From contig OZ026597.1 of assembly GCA_964020085.1 (NCBI GenBank), positions 7,382,310 to 7,446,309 of the forward strand: a stretch of 64,000 nucleotides of DNA. Reading direction: 5' to 3'. The notes under the pieces were generated by a model that was not told the DNA's origin, ran no database searches, and worked only from the letters and a program-made list of their open reading frames with translations. Position 1 is the first letter of the stretch. Each line of letters starts with the position of its first letter. The translations under genes were made by a program, and so were the position numbers. Of this stretch, positions 11,234-23,800 are shown piece after piece. The stretch is from Micromussa lordhowensis. Lineage: Eukaryota; Cnidaria; Anthozoa; Scleractinia; Lobophylliidae.

Positions 11234-14200
11234 CTTGAAGGACAAAGAGTAAGATTGTAAACTTGTTAAAAAATTAATTTGAAATTCCTTGCCTCTAACA
11301 AGAACATTTGCTAAACAAAAATGTAGCGGATAATTTTGAGAGTCTTCATAGCCGACCATTTGGCGACGCACTTTAAAGAAAGTTCAAATTTGCATGCTAC
11401 GGAGGGCTGTTAAAAAAAATATATTAGACAACAGGTGAATAACGTGGTTTTTCTAAGTTATTTAACACCTGGTATGCCCTTTATCAATTTTGCTTCAACT
11501 TCTTTAGGAAAATGTCTTTGAATAGAAGTTATTTTTTTCTCGTTCCTAGCGAAGCTCACGCTTTACCAGTGTCATTTAATGCCAGTGAATGCAATATTTG
11601 TCTGTTCATCATGTTCGCAATTAACTTCTCCCGCTTACCTTAGATATTCCTGTTTACAAATGTCTATTTTTAATGACAAATCTTGTTTAAGCGGTCCATA
11701 TTTATTTTCCTCTCGGGTTTTGTTGCGGTCGAACTTTGCAGGAGTCACTGCAATGACACAGGAAGAACTTTTACCTACTATGGTATTCTTAATTTAGATT
11801 TAGGATCAGAAATCAGAAATGACGTAATTATAAATGTGGAGTTCTGCACGCCTCTAAACTGGCCAATAATCCGGCTTAAGATTAAGCAACTTGTCGAAAA
11901 CATTTCCGATGTCGGCTGGTTGAATTACTGACGGTTTACCAGCTATGCGTAAGTAAAAACAAACATGCCAGAACGTTTGTCACCATCATCCCAAACTTTC
12001 ACAAAAGCATATGCGGAACACGTAAGAGGAATTTAACTAGATCTTTTCAGCTTATTTTCCGGCTTTTTTTGTCCTTAGTGATTACTCGCTTAGCCCCCGC
12101 ACAGAGAGAAGTTCATACATTTTTCCGCCTCCATTATGGAGCTGTATTGATAAAAACTTCATTCCGTTTTCCCGTTTGCTGTCACAGGCCTAGAAAAACA
12201 AAAGCCGTTGAAGCAAAATAAGCCCGCGGTCAGGGAAAATTAGAAGTGGATAAAATTACCAGGATCAAGATGTCAAATTTAATGGGATGAAGGCAAGTAC
12301 AAGAAAAGCAACACAACTCAACACGGTGCAACCGTTGAAAAGCAACACAGTAGAACCCTAGAAATTTTCAGAGCACGTTTTCCACTCTGAACTCTCCGCC
12401 TTGTGAAATCTCTCAAATCGCAACAGCTAAATGCAAACGGTATTTTAATCAGAAAAAATAGGTGAACCTTTTCCACGAGGTTCAAATTTGATTCGAGAGA
12501 CAGACGCACAAGTTCGGCTAGAATATTCCAATTAATTCTTGGCGGATAATCTTGAGAGATTAGCGTTATAGTAGACATTGGCTAAGAGCGTAACCCTACA
12601 TTTTGTTTCCCTTTTACTATATTTTACTAGCATGATCTGAATTAATATAACCGTCTTTACCTGTAAACTAGTTTCTTCATCTAAGTGTACTAACTGAACT
12701 CACCAATAACAGCTTATCTTTACATGTAGAGCGTTTTTATTTCCTGATAAGTGAGTGCTACGCCTTCGTTTTCAGAGGTAGACCTGTGCCCGTGTTGAGG
12801 TTCTCAGAGCCACTTTCTTGTATCATTCTTACTAGGCATAAAATGGATAATGTACTCGTAAATCTTTGTGTATAGTCATACCGAATGAGTTATTGTTCTC
12901 AGAAATTCCGCATTCCTATGGCCTCCTCGTGACCGGCCAACACAGGCCCAGAGTTAAACTGTGTACGTGTTTACACTTCGTCGTCACACTACAAATGGGA
13001 AGTTTTTACTGAATAAATAGCAGCCAGGTCATCGTCCGCTTCTGTAAATCCGACTGGAAAGATTCTCACAGAAGAACTGTGAGAGTTGTGAAAGATGGCG
13101 AAACAAGCTGACTCACTGGATAAACGCTGTACATATGCAAAGTAGATCTAATTACTCCAATTACGTGAAGACGAGTATTAGCTGCTCCTTATAATATAAT
13201 TGATGAACTCGCCGGTCGAGAAATACTAGATTTTTATTTGTTTGTTTACTTGGAAACGGGGATTTTTACAGTCGATATTTAGGTCCATATACGTAGGAAT
13301 TCAAATATAGATTTTAGAACTGGAAACAGTCTGGTATTGCGACAAGTTTTCAACTGCATCATATGATATTTGGCTACGGATCAAAAATCGTTTCAATACG
13401 AACTAAACGTTGAAATGCTAAAACTTATTAATGGACAGAAGCTTGAAGCCTCCAGTATATTCTTTTCGCGGAAAAATGTAACCTAAACAGCACGAAATTA
13501 ATATGTGTTAAAAAAAATGTATAAAAGCAGAACAACTGAACATATGCAGTATCTTATATAGAAAACGGAATACTTCAAAAATTTTATTTACTTATGAAAC
13601 GTCTATATCAACGTTTCATCGGAAACGGAAACATTCCACAGTAGGGGTCAGTTTAGGGCCTGTATTTGTTTTCATTCAAAATGTATGCGGAACTTTGAAC
13701 TCTTGAGAAGCAATTTATTCTGCACTGTGGAAATGATTGTTTGATCTAATATTATTCTTGTCTGGACCATTATCTTATTAAGATTGACAGCAGCCACCCG
13801 CAACACGGAAAAAGTTGGGTCGAATTCAAAATAGCTTCTACGGCTGAGTGCTATGTCACGAAAGCATAGAAGCTCATAAATGAGCGATTTTATATGAATA
13901 CGTAGATGTAATTGAATTAAGTTAATGGAGAACATAAAATACTTTGTTGCTGAATACCTTTCGACTCGAACGCATGCTTTGTGATGTTGTGGAGGCATGG
14001 CACAAACCGCTGAATCAGTGTTTTTCCATTGTGAGTTATCATGGTTCAATTTCTCGAACGTGAAACTTCATTGAAGTGAAAATAAAATGCCATCACGGGC
14101 AATGCCTGTCATTACCATGGAATTGGGGTTTGAAAAACATTCACATCAGAGAGAACGGGTGTGGAATTTCCAGTACTTTCGAAGGTTACCCTGAAACAGT

Positions 14201-17200
14201 GCGGGAGTTCATTCATGTTCATTGAACTTGAATAATTGTCTGCTTGAACAGTAGTGAGTCAAGAGACATGAATGACTCACATTACTTGGTTTAAAAAAGA
14301 GGCATTTAAAAGCAGTGTTAAACTTGTGCGGAATTTTTCGTGTAGTCAGTAACAAAGAATTATTATTGTTAGCTGTGTTATGGACACCGATCGTTCAGTC
14401 TTCAGTGGTGCCGATTTATTCCCTCGGAATTCACTCTTGCGCCTGTGAATTGAAAGAAGGAGCCGAGGAAACAAAACGGAAGGTAAATAGCACTCGACTA
14501 AACGAGCCAATATCAAAAGAACTAAGCAGCTTAAGAGAGTGCTGAAAAAAGAAAACCGACGGTCATATTCATGTAGTCAGAGAAGATGTTGCCGACATGA
14601 GGCCCCATGCTGGTTTGAGCGCGCTGAAACAGTGGAATCAACTGATCAAAAAATAACGTAGAATCAAAGGGCTTTAACACAGCGAAGAAATCGATGGATG
14701 CTTTAAATTTTTACAAGAAGGGTAGAAATTATCTTTGCTGTTATTGTTTCACTGAAACGGAAGAAACCTCTCGGCAGAAGTTGTAAGGCATCTGCACATG
14801 CGCACAGGAAATGGCGGGAAAATTAAGCAGGGTATGTACGAGTGAAACGAGACTATCACAGGAAACCGCAACACACAAAACCTACTTATAACGGAAACAA
14901 AGTTGGTCCCGATTTTAAGTGACTGCTGTTTATACATTTTGTTACCACTTAACTAAATAAAAACATCATTCTAGTCTTGGCAAATGCAGAATCACTTAAA
15001 ATATATGCTTGCTCGATGAAGGACACACCTTTTTAAAGTAAGCCTGGTTTTTTTTTCGTGCAAGAGGGAACTTTAGAACTTTGTTTATGCCAGCGTCTTC
15101 TTAAAAGAAAGCAAGCCAACAAACTTCTACAAACTAACACCTCAAAAAACTGCGTAATGGAAACACCAGCGAGAAGACTTTTAAGGGTTTTTTGTCATTT
15201 TGTCTCGTGCAAAACTAAGATTCACAAAAAGCATTCATTGTCAACACGTGCTTGCTATCGTTGTCAGCCAAAATGCTCATGAAGAGCTGAGTTCCACGAC
15301 TAACAGATGGCAGAAATCTGCAACAGAAGATTAAAAACGCATTAACGATGGAATTCGCGGCTTAAAAGCTACAAGAAACCTGAAATAAAAGCAAACCTTC
15401 TCAGGTTCAGGAGTGGCTTCTTCAGCTCTCAGCTGGCTTCCTAAGGCTTTAACCGATGTGCAAAGATTTTAAGTTCCACGGGACCTTAAAAGGCCTTCTG
15501 TTGCTCAATTACTTATTTTTAAGTATCATGTTTACAATAAATTATTTAGACGAGTAGTAGAAAGTGGATACAAAAGACAAAACAATGGAAAATCTTGAGA
15601 ATATTCCACTCAGTATTGTCAGTATTTCCTGTTGTAGAACGAATTAAATGCACAAATGCAGCTCTCAGCAACGAACATAGTTTTCCGGGATTTTGGATTC
15701 GATTAAAACCAACTGAACTCCATTAAGTGCAATTCAAAACATAAATGCCGTGTTTCAGGTTTCACGGTAAATATCACGATTCCAGGGAGATATCTGACTT
15801 GTTTTGTTAAGTAGCAATCAGTTCAAGGTTTGAGGTGAAGGCCCTGTGCCAGATATTTGCGCCTCTTGAACGAAGATATTTTAAATAACTCCTATAGAGT
15901 ACATGTGCTATGTTTTTAGATTTAGAAGAGAAAAAATTGATTTTGCATATCGCATGCTGGATAAGCAGAACACGAGGTTTGGAGGGCACTGCACAACAAG
16001 AGTAAAAGTGTCAACTTTTGAACTCTTTATGAATTCGTAAGCTCTCAGGGTTGGCCATATGGCCTTAAGAGAAACAGTCAATTAAACGAGTGAAATGTCA
16101 AATACATTAATGGCTGCGGATGGTGTAAAATTGAGCTGGAATTGCATTGGAGGTGTAAAACGTGCTAAAAACAAATCCTACAGATTCGTTGACAAAAAAG
16201 GTACAGTTTACTATGGTGACAAAATTCTTGTTTATTTTACTTGAAATGTCACTAAATTCAGAAGAATTTCTAGCAATTAGCATTCTACAATAGAGTCCAT
16301 TCACATTTTTAGCCACGTTGAACATTATTACATAAATTCGTGCACGATCGGATTTCCACCTACAAGCTATTCTGGTCTATTAAAAAGCCTACTTAAGTCA
16401 TTGGAAAACGTTTATACCCAAAGCAAATATTTACTGACATCTATCTTTGAAAGAAGACAGGAGTTGAATAGGTTCCTTAAAAATTGTTTCCAATTGTTTG
16501 TCTTCATGTATTTTCGAGGAGGAAATAAGGTCACCATTGTCAAAATAAACCCCACCCCACTCCAGTCTGACACACAGTGAAAATATTCACCACGTGTGTC
16601 TTATTCATTTGCCTTCACTCTTAACACACGCTAAAGAAAGGAACATCATTAAATTTTGTAGCTACACAGCTAAACAAATGTTTAAATGTTTCTCTTGAAT
16701 AAAGAAACTTCTCTATGTTCTCATTCACTGTCATGTCATAGCATATTTCGCTTAGTTTTCCTGTTTGTAGAATTTATCTTTTTGCAAACTGTCACTGGCT
16801 TAAAATACTTGAGAAAAGTCACGAAATTCCACAAAATGCAAAGAGAAAGCTTCATCTTGTTTTGTGCTAATAGAGGATTTCTGTTCTCCTTAATTACAAA
16901 AAGCGACCAATTCTTGCCTTTTGCAATTTGAACGAGACATTTCGAGCAGTTGTGTTTTGTTCAGGTGGACACAGCATCAATGACATTTCCAGAAATGGTT
17001 CTATAATGAAATTTTCCCTGCGGTCATTTATCTCACTTTGACGGTGAACCAGAAACTTCAAATTGTCGGTAAAAACTAACTATTTACTCTGATGTTCTAA
17101 AACTTCGGTATCCCGACTTTCAAGGCATGATATCAGAAGTTATTTTTCGCTCGTTTTTGAAGTGCGGCCTTTAGATGACCGCCCTCATTAAATATTTATC

Positions 17201-17312
17201 ACGCAGTTCGCGGTCACAAGCCGCATCTGATCGGCGCGAGGGCAGCGAAGATTTGTAATATTTCAATTCAAATAAGACCTGGCATTTCCGTTAAATATGA
17301 CGAGGCCTCATG
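11234..17312. other. Spacer upstream of genes B and C (divergent)
   Basis: No gene, RNA or known repeat family recognised over 6 kb. Any first exon and promoter of gene B should lie here on the minus strand; I could not identify a phase-compatible one. Small features only, such as a 9-bp hairpin atgaaacgt/acgtttcat at 13591-13618 and a + strand TATAAAAG near 13519 with no gene after it. Confidence 0.5.
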
Positions 17313-17458
17313 TATAAAATGCTCTAATTGGCTGGCTTAGAAATCGAGTTGAATTCGACGGAATTGGCATACATTACATCGAGCAGACGGCTTCAAGAGT
17401 GAGCGAAACCATTCAACAGCACGAGGAAAACATTCCAAGAGAACAAAGTGTTTCGAAG
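17313..17458 (+). promoter_or_regulatory. Candidate distal promoter and 5'UTR exon of gene C
   Basis: A TATAAA at 17313-17318 is followed by an ATG-free stretch ending in a good donor (cgaag, then gtaagcg at 17459). If used, this untranslated exon could splice to the ATG-initial exon at 21377. Position and spacing fit a core promoter, but there is no direct evidence. Confidence 0.3.
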
Positions 17459-18991
17459 GTAAGCGTTAGCAGTTCTCCTAACAACAGATAAAACAAGCGA
17501 ACGTCAGACAAATATTTTGCCTTTTCGGGTGCGGACCACGCCATAACTGAATAACTGCCCTTCACTTCAGTTTCGTCAAACATGGTCGAGTCAAATCTCC
17601 AACTTCACTTTCCTCTCACGAAGTGTTGTTTGATCTTTTTGCCATCGATGCTGTAATTAGTACGATATGCTTCAGATGTTTGCCTGAAATGTTTTTCATT
17701 TGATGTTTTTTTTTTTGTTTGGTGGAGTCCTTTTTGCTGTAAGCTTTTTGAAGGCGGGCCTGCCGTCGTTCTGAAAGCACTCCATTCTTCTTTGTTGACT
17801 GACACGAAAACGATGAAAGAAAAAAGGTCATTTAAACAAAGACGGAACTCACCCATTGAGCTATTGAAAATCATTTCTGATCACCTGAAGTTTTATTTTG
17901 ACTTTGAATTGTCACTGAATATAGACATTGCTCATGCAATGTTTGCTACAACCAATCTCGGAGACTAGTTCAAAAGGGTCATTGGACCAGGTTGTAAAAA
18001 GACTAGAGTTGTGTTGATATAAAGCGGTTACAGTGAATTGCACTCTCTCTCTCTCTTGAAACCTCTCTTCTGAAGTACCTTTCACTGTACATCGTGTTTT
18101 CTTTTTAATAACAAGCTATTAATGTGGCATCTGCGATGTTTTTCGCTTCTCGAATATGATTTCTTTTATTAAACTCTTAGTTCTCTACGATGTGTGTTTG
18201 AAATCAAATGACAGACGCTGAGTTTTTCGTTACCTTTTTGTTTTATTCGACCTTAGCGCGAAACGGACGAATCTTGCATGTTTGTGGAAATAAAATAATC
18301 TGCACGCTATGGTTGGTCAGGTCTCCATTAACACCTTGGCAAAGAGAAATCATAATTCAAACACGTACGAGCGGTTTACGCAGGTACATTTCATGATATT
18401 TTCGAGGTTTTATTAAAGCTCCCAGTTTCATTTCGGACCCAGGTAAAAAAAAGCGCTTAGAAAATATTACTGTTCCTTACAATACACCTAATTACCTAGA
18501 AGAACTTAGAAACGACACTCGTGTCTCAAAGTTTGAGTTAAAATATTAATTTTATTTCGCTAATCAGGAGTAGGATTTGCAGTCGGGATGTAAAAAGGGA
18601 ACTGAAAAGGTTTCTTCAAGGATGGAGCTATCAATTGACCAATCAGAGTGAGGCATGCGAATTTTAATTAACATATATTAGCGGCCGACTCCTTACCACA
18701 CAACAATCGCAGATCATTTAATATAGCCATTATCAGCTTAGATATTAACATTGCCAGTAAAAACCTTTTTTAGAGTGTTTAAGGGAAATAACCTAAAAGT
18801 CTTATATGTTTTCCCCGCTGGGTAACAGAACGGAGAAAAACGGAGAAAAAAGTTTCGCACTACGTCAGTGATTTGTTTGATCAAGCCGCACCAGTTAGGA
18901 AGCTTGTTGCAACTTAGAAAGGGACAGTATTTCATTGGGCAGTGTCCAATGAGGAAATGATCTCCTTTTGACATTTGTGAAATACGAAAAT

Positions 18992-19046
18992 GTTATAAAG
19001 ATGAGGAAATTAGCGAGCAAGGCATTCGGAGACATTTTTATCTAGA
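18992..19046 (+). promoter_or_regulatory. Candidate proximal promoter of gene C
   Basis: TTATAAAG near 18992 lies about 30 bases before a plausible start site at 19020-19025 and about 55 before the mini-exon ATG at 19047. The AT box, spacing and following splice donor are what supports it. Confidence 0.35.
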
Positions 19047-19058
19047 ATGTTTTCTAAG
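19047..19058 (+). CDS. Gene C, candidate mini first exon
   Basis: ATG plus three codons (Met-Phe-Ser-Lys) followed by a perfect donor gtaagt, phase 0, matching the phase 0 start of exon 2. The short exon is supported only by position, donor quality, a TATA-like box upstream and the phase rule of the cluster. Confidence 0.4.
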
Positions 19059-20860
19059 GTAAGTTCGGGTTGTTATTGGCCGTGAACAGTTATTGAGATA
19101 TACTTTTACTTCCAAAATATCGTAAAAACTAAACTCTTTCCGTCAAAAGATATTTATTAATTAATTGATCGTGTTTTTTCCGACCTTTTACTTCATTTGA
19201 ACAGAGATGGTAGTTTGTAATGCTAGATTCCTGAAGTCGTTTCAACTGATCTCATTTTAACAATCCGTAACTTTTTTCGGTTGGGAGCCTAGCTATGTAC
19301 GAACCATTGTCCAGTCGCTGTGAAAATGGTCGTTCCCCAACAAATCGAGTTCCCAAATCCGAGTTTCTGGTTCACCATGTCCGTGGTCTGTCATATCGGA
19401 GATGCGTCACAATGGAGACCGTTATAAACGACTCGGAAAAATGGAAAAACAATATCCTTATATACATATAAAAAGAGTATATCAGTTGAAAGTTTCAACT
19501 CATTTCTCAGCTATCACTAAATTTTCAGACCTTAGTCACCAGTTAAAACCGCAACATTTTATTTCGGGCTCCGGAGGTGACAGAAAACATTTTAGCAGAT
19601 TCTGAGTTATCAGTGAAACCCAATGCAATTCGTCTTATATCAATAGGGTTGTTAAATCGTGGTACGTTACACTGCAGGGTTAAATTCGACACAGGAGAGA
19701 GGTATAAGATTTATCACCGTAAAAAGACGCTGTCTTGATCTACATTCAAATTCTCTAAGTTAAATCAATGGCAATACTAAGGGACTAGTGATTAGAATGT
19801 ATATCTGGACCCTGAATCTAAAGCTATTTAGTAGAATTCTACTAGTATACTAATGCAAATGCTGCAATCTGATTGGCTGAGCTACTCGTATACTATCAGC
19901 CATTAGAGTACAGTTGGCCGCCGGTCGCCACGAAATGCGATGTTTTTATAGTTTTTCCGAAGTTTTGGAAGGAATTTTAGATGTAAACAGGTAATTAAAT
20001 TCCTGAGAAGACTAAAAGAAGCACTTTTAAGGTTTCTTGACTTTAAAAACTTTAAAATATTGAAAAAGCGGGTACGCGCGTAAAAAAATTAAAATTTGCC
20101 AAGGACAGTTCGATACGTGCAACTTTGTTTATGGGTAAACTTCAATAATACGTGGGAAAATCATTGGAAACCGTTATTTGCGTTAATTTCAGTTAGAATT
20201 CTACTAAAACAATTAGATTATTCGCTCTCGATTTCTATGAGGCGATAGTTGATTCGGCCTTCGGCCTCATCAACTATCACCTCATAGAAATCTCGAGCTC
20301 ATAATCTAATTGTGAATTAGAAAATAACCCAAAGCAAATACGCACGCTGATTGGTTTAAAACCGTGTTTCTATTAAACAATTAGATTATGAGCTCGAGAT
20401 TTCTATCACGCATAGAAATCGAGAGCGAATAATCTAATTGTTTTAGTATAAATCTACTAGTCGTTCAAAAATTTAATCTAAATCCTCTTCAAAGACACTT
20501 CAAAAACACAAAGAAACGGCCCCTAGTGCGCGCTGCTACGCTACTCACTATCTATCACAGAATAGAACGTGGGTAGCGTAGCCAATCAGAGGACGTTATT
20601 CGTGATAGAACGCTAGTAGATTTATACTAAAACTCGATAGAAACACAGAACTAGCACGAGCTGTTGACGTAATGGTGGCGCGAATAAAGAGAATTTACAT
20701 TTTGATGATCAAAGTAAACAAGTTGTTTTTCTTTTTCTTCGTCGCGGTATTTTCTAAAAGAAATAGAAAACATGTTCTCCGTGTTCCTATCGAGTTATAG
20801 AAACACGAGTGAAAGTTTGGGAGAACTCGAAAAAGCTGTGGAAACACTCGCCTGCGTCTC

Positions 20861-20891
<31 letters not shown>

Positions 20892-23800
20892 CTTTCACTC
20901 GTGTTTCAATAACTCGATAGAAACACGGCACATGTTTTCTATTTCTTAAATAACGATCGCGACACAAATAGTGTTATAATATATGTTAACTGATAAATTG
21001 AGTCGCGGAGAATGCTTAAATCTGGAAAACGAATGCTGGAATGGACGCCTCGAGGCGGACACGACAGCCAGCGCATGCGTACTTGTCTGCCTGTGTGCGC
21101 GCACACGCTTGTGTGTAGACGCGGTTGGCGAGGAAGGAGAAGTAAACCCAAACGGTTTTTTTTAATCAAATTTCGTGTTTATCTGCGAAAATTTAACAAT
21201 GTGTGATCTGATCTGAATCCTTTTCACTCTTTTCGGAGCATAAGCCACTGACGAATGGCTTCCAGTGGCCTCTGTCCCTGGGAAGGTGTTCCATCTCAGT
21301 GTGACCTTTCGACTAGATGGCGCGTTCTGAATCTCTTCTGTAGATAATTTGGGAATATACCTGTTACTTTTTACAGATGGAGGACACCTCATCAACAACA
21401 GATGTCAACTCATCTTCATCTCACCGTCAGCAGTTTACTGCTCAAGATCTGCAGCATGTTCTGTATGACAGAAATCCTGTCAAAGTGGTTCATATTTATG
21501 ACAACATCAATGAAAGCAGGGTTGATTGCTCAGGTGAGAACTAAATTAAAGATTAAATTCAAAATTAAAGAAGGCATTAAGTGTGGATCTCACAAATGAA
21601 CACTGGTAAAAAAAACCTATTATGCACTAAATTTTTTTGGCGTCAAATGGCGAAAAACGTCCACAACCTTTTTTGGAGTAAAACGAGAGCAGAAAACGAG
21701 ATGGGAACAAACATATGAGAAGGAGTAAGGTAAGGTAAAGTCTGCATATGGGGCTCATCAGGCCGGAAGCTTATCCCGGTTTCCGTGCATGAAGCGACTA
21801 GGAATATTCTACTCCCCCCTGGATGGGATGCCAGTCCATCGCAGGGTTACCCCCAGCATTAAATTCGCCGGTACCCATTTATACACCTGGGTGAGGAGAG
21901 ACACTGTGAGAGTAAAGTGAGAGTAAGAACAGAACACAATGTCCCAGGCCAGGGCTCGAACCCGGAGCGCTCGCTCCGGAGTCGAGCGCACTAACCATGA
22001 GGCCACCGCGCCTATGCGAAGGAGTAACACACAATAAAGAGGTTGTTTTGCCGAACACAACTTTAAACTACTGTACTCAACAAAGACATTAAAAAAAACC
22101 AGCGTTCTTGTGATAAGTTTCTTGGAACTGTTTCCTCTGTTCAATGGGTTAAATACAATACTTTACTTCAAAAATAACGTACGCATACAAGTAGTTATTA
22201 GGAAAAAGGAGACCCAGAGGTTAACCCTATATCAAGGATCTCCTAAAGAAAAGATGTGAAATCAATTGAGGTCAATATGAAAACTAGTTAATTAAGATTA
22301 AGATCAGATTGCTTTAGATGCTTTCCTATCGTCTTTTCTACAAGTTGTCTATTTTGAATAAGCACTTTTAAATGCTTATTCAACAAGAAGCTATTTCTCA
22401 GAAGGAAATAGTGTTTTGTTTCCGGAGAAGGCTGAGTAAGGCTGGGGTTTTGGTATCTTGTGCATGAGAAGTACAATCCCGGGGTGAGGGGGATTTGTGC
22501 TAATGCCCGCTTTGCGCTGCACTAATGCCCGCTTTGCGCTCCGTTAACACTGAGAGCCTGTCTTTTTTTTGTCCAGGCGAGGTGTAGTATTGAACCCATT
22601 GCAAAAGAGAAAGGGCTAATTAATTTAAGTTGCATACACATATATCAGTTATTACAGTCAACACAGTTCGAAATGTAGCTGGGGTGGGGTGGGGGGGGGG
22701 CAGCCTCAAAGGGTATGGTTTGTTAACACATTTTACTGCCAGAAATAGAGTATTGATTTTGCTCATTTTGGTCTTACACTGGGTATGGTGTTTGCACTTG
22801 CCTTGAATTAGGTATGCTTTTAGAAGCATACTTTTTTATCATCATGTTATCGATACGGACAAGCAACTAAAGCCATTCACAATACCTTTAACATTATTCT
22901 GAACTAGGGAACTAAGGCAGGTCTGAAACAGGGTATTCATTTAAGGGTCAGGTCATAATTAGGTTAGAAAATCACAGATTTTAGTTTTAAACAGGGTTAG
23001 TGCTTCGGGAAGTGGCAAATTCGAAGTATTATGTGTGAGCTAAACAAAGCTACGAGGCAAAAGCATTTGAAGCATAATTTTTCAATTTCCGTGTCAGGCA
23101 GGGCTTGATTCCAATGGATGCGGCATTTTATGTTTTGTTGTCAGTGACGCAGTTTATTTTTCTTTTTATTTTGCAATGTACCAACGTTAATTAAAATACA
23201 ACATGATGAATTATCTTCCACAATATATGGTATCTGCAGTATCGTCCAAGCTCTCCAAGTACGTGTCCTTTTCCCGTAAACAGCCACAGAAGCGGGATTG
23301 TCGCCATATATAGTTGTGATCTTATCACATTTAATCTAAGCACGAAAACAGATACCTTCGTTTTCTCTAGAGTACATCGTTTCAGTCTGACTCAGAACCA
23401 TTTAAGTCGCCAATTATTTCTACCTGTATGACATTTTAAGTTCCTTTTCGTGTCACGAAATTTAATTTGGTCTCAACAAGTTATTTTTGCTGAACATGTT
23501 TACCTTGTGAATTACAAGCGTTACCCTGATAACATTCATACTTACTATGTCAATAAATCACTCTGAAACGAAAAAAAAAAACAGTTCTATTTTTTTGTTG
23601 TAGTAAGCAAAACTAACTGCTTCCATCGGCTTAAAATATCGCATTGGTGGACAAATCACGTGTTGCAGTGGTGTCTCTACTTCGAAAATATATTCCCTTT
23701 TCATTATCACTAGCCGATTAGTCCAGTACGTAGTTTCTTGCCTAATATAATAACGACAAACGAAACGAAACAAAAAAAATAGTTAAAACTAGTTTCATGA

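Noticed and set aside
12318..12578. Possible first exon of gene B (MSTITLISQDYPP...)
   Set aside because: No suitable donor in the phase required by the exon at 11233.
20695..20967. 90-codon minus-strand open frame
   Set aside because: It is a translation through the long hairpin at 20758-20947; the two halves are complementary, not a protein.
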